Shown here piece by piece: positions 15,270 through 23,780 of a DNA stretch of 28,739 bases (within the stretch, counting starts at the first letter, position 1; the number at the start of each line of letters is the position of its first letter). A program made the translations under genes and the position numbers. The DNA comes from an uncultured Clostridia bacterium (GTDB lineage: Bacteria; Bacillota; Clostridia; Saccharofermentanales; DTU023), in NCBI GenBank assembly GCA_947254895.1, contig CAMYEY010000007.1, forward strand, positions 1 to 28,739. Reading direction: 5' to 3'. The notes under the pieces are model-generated. The model made no database searches. It had not been told where the DNA came from and saw only the letters and a list, made by a program, of their open reading frames with translations.

Positions 15270-16943
15270 ATGGCTCAGTTATCGGATATTGAAATAGCTC
15301 AATCTGCAAAACTCGTAAAAATTAAAGAGATAGCTCAGAAAATCGGCATTTCTGAGGACTATATTGAGGAGTATGGTCCTTATAAGGCCAAGATTGACCT
15401 TGCCGCTATCAGAGATGATACAGACCTGAAGCGACTTATCTTGGTGACGGCTATGTCACCAAGTGCTGCGGGCGAGGGCAAAACGACAACAATGATTGGT
15501 CTAGCTGATGCCCTAAAGCAGAGGGGAAAAAGAGTAGCGGTGGCTATGCGTGAACCGTCACTTGGCCCCGTGTTTGGGATCAAGGGCGGAGCTGCAGGGG
15601 GAGGCTATGCCCAGGCCTTGCCTATGGAAGACCTCAATCTTCATTTTACGGGAGACTTTCATGCAATAGGGGCAGCCAATAATCTTCTTGCTGCTATGCT
15701 TGATAATCATATCCACCAGGGAAATGAACTAGGGATTGACCCCCGATCAATTGTATGGCGACGTTGTTTGGATATGAATGACAGGCAGCTTCGACACCTG
15801 GTGGATGGTTTGGGAAATAGAAGCGACGGCTTTCCTCGCCAGGACTCCTTTGATATTACAGTGGCATCAGAGGTAATGGCAGTTCTTTGTTTGGCAGACT
15901 CCCTAGCAGACCTTAAGAAACGTTTATCTGGAATCGTTGTAGCTTATGACTATGCCAAAAAACCGATTAGGGTTTCTGACATTAAAGCGGCAGGTGCCAT
16001 GACGGTTCTCCTTAAAGACGCTATTAAACCTAACCTGATTCAAACTGTTGAGGGGACGCCGGTTTTTGTCCATGGCGGACCTTTTGCCAATATTGCCCAT
16101 GGTTGTAACAGTTTGCTGGCTACCAGAATGGCCTTGTCCTATAGTGATTATACTGTTACAGAAGCAGGTTTTGGTGCTGACTTGGGGGCTGAGAAATTTT
16201 TCGATATTAAATGTCGTGTGGGTGAGCTTAACCCGGCGGCTGTTGTTTTAGTTGCTAGCATTAGGGCTCTTAAAAAGCACGGTGGCTTAGATCCAAAAAA
16301 TCTTGCTCAAGAAGATTTAAATTCCTTGAAAAGAGGAATGGCTAACTTGATTCGACACCTGACGGTTTTGCGTGAGGTCTTTGGGCAAAAAGTGGTTATA
16401 GCTATTAATCGCTTCCCAAGTGATACGGAAAGTGAGCTTAATCTCATTGATCAGGCTTGTCATGAGCTTGGAGTGCCTTATGCCCTGTCTGAGGTTTGGG
16501 GAAAAGGCGGTGCCGGAGGGCTTGATTTGGCAGATCGCTTGATCGAGCTTGCTGAAGGGACTGAGAGTCGGTTAACCTATGCTTATGATTTAGACCAGAC
16601 CATAGAGTCAAAAATAGAGGCGATTGCTCAGAAGGTTTACAAAGCCCAAGCTGTGACTTTTAGCAAGCTTGCCTTAGCTAAAATCAGACAGGCTGAGGAG
16701 TGGGGCTATGGTAAGCTGCCAGTGTGTATGGCCAAGACTCAATATTCTTTTTCGGATGATCCTAAACTTCTGGGAGCACCTGATGATTTTACGATTAAAG
16801 TTGCCGATGTTAGACTTTCTGCAGGTGCAGGTTTTGTGGTAGCTCTAACGGGTAATATCATGACTATGCCGGGCCTCCCTAAACGACCCGCTGCTGAAGG
16901 TATGGATGTAGATGACCAAGGTAATATCCAAGGCTTAATGTAG
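15270..16943 (+). CDS. fhs: Formate-tetrahydrofolate ligase
   Basis: The enzyme joins formate to tetrahydrofolate using ATP, producing 10-formyl-THF for purine synthesis, initiator tRNA formylation or acetogenic carbon flow. The 557 residues match the family length. The ATP-binding loop is SPSAAGEGKTTT (63-74). Other family blocks are REPSLGPVFGIKGGAAGGGY, FTGDFHAIGAANNLLAA, PVFVHGGPFANIAHGCNS and the ending GNIMTMPGLPKRPAA. The start at 15270 follows GGAGG directly; the longer frame from 15231 adds residues outside the family. It follows the Crp/Fnr gene by 89 bases with two hairpins between. No other Wood-Ljungdahl genes are in view, so I would not call the host an acetogen on this alone. 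Confidence 0.98.
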   Translation: MAQLSDIEIAQSAKLVKIKEIAQKIGISEDYIEEYGPYKAKIDLAAIRDDTDLKRLILVTAMSPSAAGEGKTTTMIGLADALKQRGKRVAVAMREPSLGPVFGIKGGAAGGGYAQALPMEDLNLHFTGDFHAIGAANNLLAAMLDNHIHQGNELGIDPRSIVWRRCLDMNDRQLRHLVDGLGNRSDGFPRQDSFDITVASEVMAVLCLADSLADLKKRLSGIVVAYDYAKKPIRVSDIKAAGAMTVLLKDAIKPNLIQTVEGTPVFVHGGPFANIAHGCNSLLATRMALSYSDYTVTEAGFGADLGAEKFFDIKCRVGELNPAAVVLVASIRALKKHGGLDPKNLAQEDLNSLKRGMANLIRHLTVLREVFGQKVVIAINRFPSDTESELNLIDQACHELGVPYALSEVWGKGGAGGLDLADRLIELAEGTESRLTYAYDLDQTIESKIEAIAQKVYKAQAVTFSKLALAKIRQAEEWGYGKLPVCMAKTQYSFSDDPKLLGAPDDFTIKVADVRLSAGAGFVVALTGNIMTMPGLPKRPAAEGMDVDDQGNIQGLM

Positions 16944-16970
16944 ACAGATGGAGCTCGCCAACGGGCTAAA

Positions 16971-16999
16971 TTGTGCAAGTTTTACAAATGTAATATAAT
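16971..16999 (+). promoter_or_regulatory. Promoter of the CdaR-ftsEX gene series
   Basis: TTGTGC (16971-16976) and a perfect TATAAT (16994-16999) are separated by exactly 17 bases, 89 bases before the CdaR-like start. The -35 lies within a TTGTGCAAG element that recurs downstream. Confidence 0.8.
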
Positions 17000-17039
17000 T
17001 GCTATATACTTGTCGGGATAAGGTAACAACTTGTGCAAG
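16971..17039 (+). repeat. Repeated TTGTGCAAG elements flanking the CdaR-like promoter
   Basis: TTGTGCAAG occurs at 16971-16979, over the -35 hexamer, and again at 17031-17039, about 25 bases downstream of the expected transcription start. The second copy extends to CTTGTGCAAG, with half-sites CTTG/CAAG. The start-to-start distance is 60 bases, close to a whole number of helix turns. This arrangement fits paired operator sites, possibly for the regulator encoded just downstream. Confidence 0.5.
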
Positions 17040-17088
17040 GTGCCCAGGCTTAATGGGGTAAAATGTTAAGAGACCAGGAAGGTAGATC

Positions 17089-18249
17089 ATGAAAGAAATT
17101 AAAAAATGTATAGAGAATGTCTCCCATTTTTTGGATATGACCATGGGGGCAACTAATAAAGATGGTTTGATTTTTGTGGCTACAGATAGTTCCCTGATAG
17201 GAACTCAGGATAGTTCTGTCAAGGCCTTTATCCTGTCTTCTGACAACAAGACAGTGGCCGGTGGTAATACCTACATCAAGATCTATCATGAGCAAAAGTT
17301 GGTAGCTGTGGTTTTCATTAACGGAACTGATGTTGTAGCAGCTAATTATTTGGAGCTTCTGGCAGGTTGGATTAGCTCAGCCTTGAAAGAGAAAAACTCA
17401 GAAGAAGAAAGCGAAGGCTTCCTCAAAAATGTCCTCCTGGAGAATGAGCTACCTGGAGATATTCCCTTGAAGGCTAGGGAGTATAGGATTCCCTTTTCTT
17501 TGACCAGACAGGCCCTTCTCTTGAGCTTCCGCGAAAATTATGATGCTGCTGTTAAAATTGCCCTGACCAGTATTTTGGACCAAGAGTGTCCGCACCACAC
17601 CTTATCTATGGATGAGCGGAATCTTGTGGTCATCCTTGACCTAATCAATTATGATGATGAAGTTGTTGATGTCAACGAGGATACGGAGAGCCAAGAGCTC
17701 CTTACTGAGCTACATAGGATTCAGGCCATTCCAAAAAAGATTTATGAAGGCCTCTTAGCAACATCAGATGAGCTAGATCTTCATATTGGAGTGGGTATGA
17801 TAGTCAAGACGCTCAAGGATGTATCAAAATCTTACCGTGAAGCTAGCCTAGCTTTGACAGTTGGTAAGATATTTGAGAACGAGCAAAAAATAATGTACTA
17901 TAACAAGCTAGGTTTGGGCAGGTTGATTTACCAGTTGCCGCCAACCCTGTGTCAGATGTTCTTAAATGAAGTCTTTGCATCGGATACTTATGAGCAGTTG
18001 GATGCTGAAACTTTAGTGACCATAGATAAGTTTTTTGAAAACAGCTTAAACGGTTCAGAGACATCGCGACAATTGTTTGTACATAGAAATACTTTAGTAT
18101 ATAGGCTGGATAAGGTTGAAAAAATAACGGGTTTAGACCTGCGGTCTTTTGATGACGCGGTGCTGTTTAAACTGGCTTCTATGGTTAGGAAATACCTGGA
18201 ATCACTACAGTCAGATGGGACCTTTAATCCGGTCGGCTTAAGATGGTAA
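17089..18249 (+). CDS. CdaR/PucR-family transcriptional regulator
   Basis: The 386-residue product has an N-terminal sensory region (about 1-120), a central segment, and the PucR-type C-terminal helix-turn-helix near 305-375 with SRQLFVHRNTLVYRLDKVEK, followed by ITGLDLRSFDDAVLFKL. This C-terminal box is the family's hallmark. Related proteins control sugar-diacid or purine catabolism, but none of those genes are nearby. Here it heads a series with ftsE, ftsX, an M23 peptidase and CtpA, so a link to cell-wall remodelling is possible. The ATG follows GGAAGG. The promoter upstream carries duplicated TTGTGCAAG elements that could serve autoregulation. Family call is good; the ligand and regulon are unknown. 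Confidence 0.87.
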   Translation: MKEIKKCIENVSHFLDMTMGATNKDGLIFVATDSSLIGTQDSSVKAFILSSDNKTVAGGNTYIKIYHEQKLVAVVFINGTDVVAANYLELLAGWISSALKEKNSEEESEGFLKNVLLENELPGDIPLKAREYRIPFSLTRQALLLSFRENYDAAVKIALTSILDQECPHHTLSMDERNLVVILDLINYDDEVVDVNEDTESQELLTELHRIQAIPKKIYEGLLATSDELDLHIGVGMIVKTLKDVSKSYREASLALTVGKIFENEQKIMYYNKLGLGRLIYQLPPTLCQMFLNEVFASDTYEQLDAETLVTIDKFFENSLNGSETSRQLFVHRNTLVYRLDKVEKITGLDLRSFDDAVLFKLASMVRKYLESLQSDGTFNPVGLRW

Positions 18250-18264
18250 TAGGGGTTTTGTTGT

Positions 18265-19266
18265 TTGATTGAATTTAAGAATGTAAGCAAGGTTTATGAC
18301 AACGGCGCTCAAGCTTTAGATGATATCAACTTTAGTGTTGAGTCCGGGGAATTTATTTTCTGTATTGGTGAGAGTGGAGCAGGCAAATCAACCTTGATCA
18401 GACTTTTGACCTGTGAGGAGAGACCGACATCCGGTAGCGTTACTCTGGGTAATTATGAGTTGAGCCGTTTGAAAAAACGGCTTGTTCCACGTTTGCGTCA
18501 AAAAATTGGTATGATTTTTCAGGACTTTCGCTTGATTGAGACAAAAACAGTTTTCGAGAATGTAGCTTTTGCTATGGAAATCGTTGGCGCATCCAAGGCT
18601 GAAATCAAAAAGCGAGTGGCTATGGTTTTGAGTGTTGTCGGTCTAAGAGATAAGGCTGATGACTATCCTTCGGAATTGTCCGGAGGGGAGGCACAAAGAG
18701 TTGGTATAGCCCGGGCCATGATCAATAATCCTAGCCTTATTGTTGCCGATGAGCCTACGGGTAACCTTGATCCTGCCAACGGTGAAGCAATCCTAGCCTT
18801 GTTAGAAGAAATTAATAGGGCAGGCACAACAGTTATTTGCTGTACCCATGATGTGGGTATGGTTAACCTTATGCGTAAACGTGTCATTGAACTAAAAAAA
18901 GGACGGCTTATCAGGGATGAAGTAAAGGGTACTTACGATGATAGCTGTAAAATAGGGGTTGGAGAGTTGAATTTCGAAAGGTCGGATGAAGACTTAGAAG
19001 AACTTGATGAAGCCCTATTGGAAAATATTAGATTTGAAGAAGAGGAAAGACAAGCTAGCCAGGCTAGACGAGAGAGGAACACCAGGTCCATCAAGCGTCG
19101 TGTCAATGAAGATAGTCGGAGAAGAAAAAATCGCATGTCCTTGGCTGAGCGTATTGCCAGAATGAGAGTCCAAGCAGAAAGAATTAGCAGGGAAGATACA
19201 CGGACTGAGTCCTTTGAGGCCCTGGAAGAGAAGGTCTGCCAAGAAAGGAAGGCAGATGATGAGTAG
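18265..19266 (+). CDS. ftsE: Cell-division ATPase FtsE with a long charged C-terminal extension
   Basis: FtsE is the ATPase of the FtsEX complex, which couples the division machinery to peptidoglycan hydrolases. The ABC core (1 to about 226) has Walker A GESGAGKST (35-43), the Q-loop IFQDFRLI, signature LSGGEAQRVGIARA, Walker B LIVADEPTGNLDP and the switch histidine in CCTHD. Usual FtsE ends near residue 228. Here about 107 more residues follow: first acidic (SDEDLEELDEALLENIRFEEE), then strongly basic (RRERNTRSIKRRV, RRRKNR), then mixed. The start is TTG at 18265, because the family's N-terminus begins there (IEFKNVSKVY) and no ATG fits; AGGGG lies about ten bases upstream. The gene overlaps ftsX by eight bases. 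Confidence 0.95.
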   Translation: MIEFKNVSKVYDNGAQALDDINFSVESGEFIFCIGESGAGKSTLIRLLTCEERPTSGSVTLGNYELSRLKKRLVPRLRQKIGMIFQDFRLIETKTVFENVAFAMEIVGASKAEIKKRVAMVLSVVGLRDKADDYPSELSGGEAQRVGIARAMINNPSLIVADEPTGNLDPANGEAILALLEEINRAGTTVICCTHDVGMVNLMRKRVIELKKGRLIRDEVKGTYDDSCKIGVGELNFERSDEDLEELDEALLENIRFEEEERQASQARRERNTRSIKRRVNEDSRRRKNRMSLAERIARMRVQAERISREDTRTESFEALEEKVCQERKADDE

Positions 19267-20152
19267 TAGACGTTTTTCTTATGCAATCAGGGATGGCTTT
19301 ATAAATTGTAAGAGACACCCCTTGGTTCTTGTGGCTTCCATTACAACTATGCTGCTTTTACTCCTGATAGGTTCGGCATTCTCTGCCTTTGCTATCAACT
19401 TAAGAAATTTGGTGGAAATAGCCGGTCAAAAACCTCCGATTGAAATCATGTTTAAAACGGGCATAAACCCGGCAGAAGCTCAGAATGTCGATGACCTTCT
19501 GGAAGCTAATGAGGATATTGTTTACCACAAACTCAATACCCCGGAAGAGAACTACCAGATCTTTGTTGATTCCTTGGGCAAGCAAGACTTGTTTGAAGAC
19601 TTTGAGTATGAAGATAGGATACCGTATACCATTAACGTTCGCTTGAGCGATCCTGCTCTCGGGGAACAATTCAGAGATGACATGATGGCTAATCACAATG
19701 TAAAAGAAGTTTACATGGAAGATGAGTTGATGCAAGTTTTGAACGACTTTTCCCATGGTGTGACCACGGGTAGCCTTATCGTTATGGCGGTTCTTGGATT
19801 GATTACGGTTTTTATCATTTCAAACATGGTCAGAATAGCCGCCTTGGCCAGGTCACATGAAATTAATATTATGAAATACATAGGAGCGACGAATGCTTAC
19901 ATCAGGATCCCTTTTATAGTTCAAGGGCTTTTGGTTGGCTTTATCGCTTCGTCCATATCATCTCTGATTTTTTCTCTACTTTATAATGCGATTTACGGAC
20001 ATTTTGGCCAAGATATCTTGAATCGGGCTGAGTTTGCCCTTATATCACCACTGGTGCTTTTACCCATTATCATTATTGGTTCCTTGGTAATTGGGCTGGT
20101 TATCGGTGGCCTCTTTAGTGGCTTGGCTGTAAGACGGCATATTAATGTATAG
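19259..20152 (+). CDS. ftsX: Cell-division membrane protein FtsX
   Basis: FtsX is the membrane partner of FtsE and passes the signal to extracellular peptidoglycan hydrolases. The 297-residue product has one membrane helix near residues 23-45 (LVASITTMLLLLLIGSAFSA), a large extracellular loop (about 50-170) that in other bacteria contacts the hydrolase, and three C-terminal helices. The stretch RSHEINIMKYIGATNAYIRI between helices is typical of FtsX. Two ATGs, at 19256 and 19259, lie after AGGAAGG; I chose 19259 for its six-base spacing. The overlap with ftsE suggests coupled translation, and the M23 peptidase gene begins nine bases after the stop. Confidence 0.95.
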   Translation: MSSRRFSYAIRDGFINCKRHPLVLVASITTMLLLLLIGSAFSAFAINLRNLVEIAGQKPPIEIMFKTGINPAEAQNVDDLLEANEDIVYHKLNTPEENYQIFVDSLGKQDLFEDFEYEDRIPYTINVRLSDPALGEQFRDDMMANHNVKEVYMEDELMQVLNDFSHGVTTGSLIVMAVLGLITVFIISNMVRIAALARSHEINIMKYIGATNAYIRIPFIVQGLLVGFIASSISSLIFSLLYNAIYGHFGQDILNRAEFALISPLVLLPIIIIGSLVIGLVIGGLFSGLAVRRHINV

Positions 20153-20160
20153 GAGTAATT

Positions 20161-21402
20161 ATGAGAGCTATATATAAAAAAGTTAGTGGACTTCTGGTCC
20201 TAGCCCTTTTGCTAGGCTGTTTGATCTTTTTACCAGAACAAGCCAGCTGGGCTGACGAGCTAAAAGATGCTGAGCAAAAAATTGCAGAATTAGAGCAAAA
20301 ACAAAGTGAAATTGCTGGCCAAAAGAAGGATCAAGAAGCGAGTTTATCTGAGCTTCAACGTAAAAAATCAGACTCCGAAGAAAATATCTCTTGGTTAGAA
20401 AGTAGGAGTAAAGAGCAGCAAGAAATATACCATCAGCTTATGCAGAGACGTCAAACTCTCTTAAATATGCAAAAAGCGGCATTGATTAATTTAGAAAGTG
20501 CTGAAAAGAGATTTGAAGCGAAAAAAGAACAGTATGGTGAGCGGGTAGGAGCCATGTTTGGCATGCAGCGCAAATCATCACTGGAACTTCTGCTTGAGGC
20601 TGATAGTCTTGAGGGTTTCTTCACATCAATCAAGTTTATGCGTATTATTACAGATAACGATGAAGCAGCCTTAGAAGACCTGCAGGCGGACCATAAGGAA
20701 CTTATGATTTTGGCCGATGAGACGGCTAAAATTGTTGAGGAAAATCAGCAGGAAGTCGATAAAATAGAAAATATCTTGGCAGAGTTAGAGGCAGATATCA
20801 ATTTTGAAACCGATAAACTTGCCTCCTACAATATTTCTATCGACCATATTAATGATCAAATTGATACTTACGCGGCAATGGAGTCCGAGGTGCAAGATGC
20901 TTTGAAAAAGGCTGAAAGCAACAAGCAGGCCATTCAGGCTAAGCTGGAAGCTCAAAAACGAGCCGCAGCCCGTGGCGTCCCACCCTCAGCTTTTGTACCC
21001 TATGAAGGTGGGCAGTTGGCATGGCCTGTGCCGGCTTCACATACTATAACTTCTTATTTTGGGCATAGAACTTTTGAACTTAATGGAGCACCGTATTCGG
21101 ATTTCCATACAGGTATTGATATTTCAGCTCCCGAGGGAACCCCCTTTGTAGCAGCTGCTTCCGGTGTAGTAACCTTTGCCTCAGTGATGAATGTTGGTGG
21201 TAATGCCGTGATCATTGACCATGGTAATGGTTTACAGACTCTTGGTTGCCATTTGAGTGGTTTTGCCTGTTCGGTAGGTGACCAAGTTGTTGCTGGTCAG
21301 ACTGTAGGTTATATCGGGACAACCGGATTTTCCACAGGGCCCCACCTGCATTTTGAAGTGAGGATCAATGGTTCTTCGGTTGATCCTTTACCTTATCTCT
21401 AG
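20161..21402 (+). CDS. Secreted coiled-coil M23 (LytM-type) peptidoglycan endopeptidase
   Basis: The 413-residue product has a signal peptide (1 to about 31, ending near ASWADE), a long coiled coil rich in Glu, Lys, Gln and Ala (about 33-255), a short linker, and an M23 domain (about 290-410). The layout is like EnvC, and like PcsB in its coiled coil, and fits a partner gated by FtsX. Unlike EnvC, zinc and catalytic residues appear intact: H316 and D320 in FHTGIDIS, H364 in LGCHLSGF, and H395 and H397 in GPHLHFEV. It is thus probably an active peptidase itself. The usual YxHL is LGCHL here, which is slightly unusual. The gap to ftsX is eight bases. The coiled coil may be what FtsX holds. Confidence 0.93.
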   Translation: MRAIYKKVSGLLVLALLLGCLIFLPEQASWADELKDAEQKIAELEQKQSEIAGQKKDQEASLSELQRKKSDSEENISWLESRSKEQQEIYHQLMQRRQTLLNMQKAALINLESAEKRFEAKKEQYGERVGAMFGMQRKSSLELLLEADSLEGFFTSIKFMRIITDNDEAALEDLQADHKELMILADETAKIVEENQQEVDKIENILAELEADINFETDKLASYNISIDHINDQIDTYAAMESEVQDALKKAESNKQAIQAKLEAQKRAAARGVPPSAFVPYEGGQLAWPVPASHTITSYFGHRTFELNGAPYSDFHTGIDISAPEGTPFVAAASGVVTFASVMNVGGNAVIIDHGNGLQTLGCHLSGFACSVGDQVVAGQTVGYIGTTGFSTGPHLHFEVRINGSSVDPLPYL

Positions 21403-21467
21403 GCTTTATTGCTAAGTTTTAGATAATCGTTATGTAAGTATGAGTCTATTTTTATCAGGGGTTTAGC

Positions 21468-22832
21468 ATGCAAGGATATCAGCACAATAGTAACAATGAG
21501 CAAAACGGACCAGGACCCAAGTCCTACCAAGCTGATTCAATCAATCCATACCAAGGAAATATTAATGGACCAAGCAAAAGAACAGCTGGTTTTTGGGGCT
21601 ATTTTTTAACGGCAGCCATATCTATCTTTTTGACGGCATCCATTTGTCTGGGCCTAGGCCTAATCGTTGGTGTTCTTAAACCCGGCGTAACATCTGCTCC
21701 CTCCCTGTCTTTTGAAAATCAGATTTTATCTGACAGTGTGGAGAACAAACAGGCCCTCGATAAGCTTTCGGTCATCATTAAACAGGTGAAGGATAATTAT
21801 TACGAAGAACTCTCTGATCAAGAGATCATTCAGGCTATGACAGAAGGAATGTTAGAGAAGTTTGGCAGCCCTTATACCTTCTACCTTTCACCAGAATATG
21901 TTAAGCAGATGGAAGAGAGTATGTCTGGAAGCTACAGTGGAATCGGAGCTACTGTTGAGCAGGTTGGGGATGGTTTTCAGATTAGTGACCTGGTTGAAGA
22001 TTCGCCGGCTGAAAAAGCAGGCTTGCTGATCAATGATCGTTTTGTTGCTATTGATGATAAACCTGCCAAAGAGTTCGAAGATGTGAATGCCCTAGCTCTT
22101 GCTATAAGGGGACAAGAAGGTAGCCAGGTTAAAATTAAGATTTTTAGACCTTCAAAAAATCAAGAGTTCAGTTTTGAAATAAGAAGAAAAACCATTACCA
22201 ACTCAAATATCCATTCTGAAATGCTGACTGATGAAATAGGCTATGTTCGGATCATCAGTTTTAACCAAGGTGTTAGCGATAATTTTATTGAGGCCATGGA
22301 TAAACTGCAAGCGGCCGGTGCCAAGAACGTTATCTTTGATGTGCGCAATAACGGTGGTGGCTATGTTGATGAGGTGCTCAATATGCTCGACTACCTCCTG
22401 CCGGAAGGACCCCTGATTACAGAGGTAGGACGCCGCAATGGTAAGGAGTTTGAGCTTGCGGAACGTTCCGATGCCGAGATGGGGGTTCCTGACTCGATGC
22501 ACTATATCTGTTTGATTAACAAAAATTCCGCATCCGCTAGTGAATTATTTTCTGGTAGCTTGCGGGATTGGGATAAGGCAAAATTGGTTGGAGAACAATC
22601 TTTTGGCAAGGGGGTTGGAACTATAACCAAGTTTTTAACCGATGGCTCAGCTATACAGATTACGAACTTTTACTATAATTTACCTTCCGGTGAAAATATA
22701 AATGAGGTTGGCTTAAAGCCTGACTTCCCAGTAGAATTGCCTGAAAACCAGCGGAACATCACGGTTTCCCGGATCCCTAAAGGACAGGATAAACAACTTG
22801 AGAAGGCAATAGAGCTCCTAAACAACAAGTAA
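21468..22832 (+). CDS. S41-family C-terminal processing protease (CtpA-like)
   Basis: CtpA-type proteases cut secreted or membrane proteins near their C-termini, and several affect peptidoglycan hydrolases. The 454-residue product has a polar, Asn/Gln/Gly-rich N-terminus (1-38), one membrane helix (about 42-70), a PDZ domain (about 150-235, with GSYSGIGATVEQ and SPAEKAGL), and the S41 core. FDVRNNGGGYVDEVLNM and the catalytic region SASASELFSG are present. By comparison with E. coli Tsp, S356 is the nucleophile and K381 (SFGKGVGT) its partner. It follows the M23 gene by 65 bases, with no terminator between. Position suggests it may act on the M23 protein or another division hydrolase, which is inference. 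Confidence 0.94.
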   Translation: MQGYQHNSNNEQNGPGPKSYQADSINPYQGNINGPSKRTAGFWGYFLTAAISIFLTASICLGLGLIVGVLKPGVTSAPSLSFENQILSDSVENKQALDKLSVIIKQVKDNYYEELSDQEIIQAMTEGMLEKFGSPYTFYLSPEYVKQMEESMSGSYSGIGATVEQVGDGFQISDLVEDSPAEKAGLLINDRFVAIDDKPAKEFEDVNALALAIRGQEGSQVKIKIFRPSKNQEFSFEIRRKTITNSNIHSEMLTDEIGYVRIISFNQGVSDNFIEAMDKLQAAGAKNVIFDVRNNGGGYVDEVLNMLDYLLPEGPLITEVGRRNGKEFELAERSDAEMGVPDSMHYICLINKNSASASELFSGSLRDWDKAKLVGEQSFGKGVGTITKFLTDGSAIQITNFYYNLPSGENINEVGLKPDFPVELPENQRNITVSRIPKGQDKQLEKAIELLNNK

Positions 22833-22853
22833 CTTTTAGAAAGGCTGGTCAAA

Positions 22854-23750
22854 ATGGAAAAAGCAATCGACTTTAAAAATGATGACTACCTGGTCCATGC
22901 CCTGGCTAAAAATTCCCTCCTACGCTGCTTGGCAGCCAGGACGACTAAACTGGTTGGCCAGGCCAGAGAAATTCATGATTTATCGCCAGCTTCGACTGTG
23001 GCACTGGGCAGGCTTATGACTGGAGCCCTCCTCATGGCGGCGGACAATAAAAATGAATCTAACCAACTTAGCCTTATGACTAGGTCTGACGGCGATATTT
23101 CTAAGATGACGGTTGTCTGTGAGCCGGGTGGCCGGGTCAGGGGAGAAGTTTACCAAGCACAAGCTCCCTCTTACTACCATAGGGCAGGAAAACTAGATAT
23201 AGGTAAGAGCCTAGGCAAGGGGAGCCTGACGGTGGTCAAAGACCTTGGACTTAGGGAGCCTTATGTGGGCAATGTTGACCTCGTTTCAGGAGAAATTGCA
23301 GAGGATATTGCAGCTTACTACTATTATTCTGAACAGGTGCCTAGTTTGGTCTTTTTAGGTGTAAGACTCGAACCTCAAGGGGTTTTAGCTGCTGGTGGTA
23401 TTTTAGTGCAGGTTATGCCTGGGGCAGACGATTCTCTGATCGACTGGCTGGAAGGACAGGCTAAAGGTTTTCCTGATATTTCTCAACTTTTAGCTGATAA
23501 GGTTAGCCCTCACCAATTACTTGAACTTCTAACAGAAGAACCCGAGATTAACTATATCGCAAGTAAAAAACTTTCCTATTATTGCCCTTGTAGTCGGGAT
23601 AGGATGCAAAAAAATCTCTTGGCACTTGGTAAGGTTGACCTAGAGGAATTGGCCCAGGACCCAAAAGGTATCAATTTACATTGCCATTTTTGTGAAAAAA
23701 ATTACCATTTTAGCCAGGCTGAAATCCAAGATATTGTAAGTAATAAGTAG
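22854..23750 (+). CDS. hslO: Redox-regulated chaperone Hsp33
   Basis: Hsp33 is a cytoplasmic holdase switched on by oxidation of its zinc-binding cysteines. The 298-residue product has the usual length. The N-terminal domain includes TVALGRLMTGALLMA and YVGNVDLVSGEIAEDIAAYY. The C-terminal zinc site is complete, with CPCS at about residues 242-245 and CHFC near 275-278, giving the CxC...CxxC pattern. The ribosome binding site AAAGG lies before the ATG, 21 bases after the S41 gene. It is probably part of the same transcript and reads into trpS. Assignment is secure. Confidence 0.97.
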   Translation: MEKAIDFKNDDYLVHALAKNSLLRCLAARTTKLVGQAREIHDLSPASTVALGRLMTGALLMAADNKNESNQLSLMTRSDGDISKMTVVCEPGGRVRGEVYQAQAPSYYHRAGKLDIGKSLGKGSLTVVKDLGLREPYVGNVDLVSGEIAEDIAAYYYYSEQVPSLVFLGVRLEPQGVLAAGGILVQVMPGADDSLIDWLEGQAKGFPDISQLLADKVSPHQLLELLTEEPEINYIASKKLSYYCPCSRDRMQKNLLALGKVDLEELAQDPKGINLHCHFCEKNYHFSQAEIQDIVSNK

Positions 23751-23780
23751 AATAAATAGACCGTTAGATGAGGAATTCAA

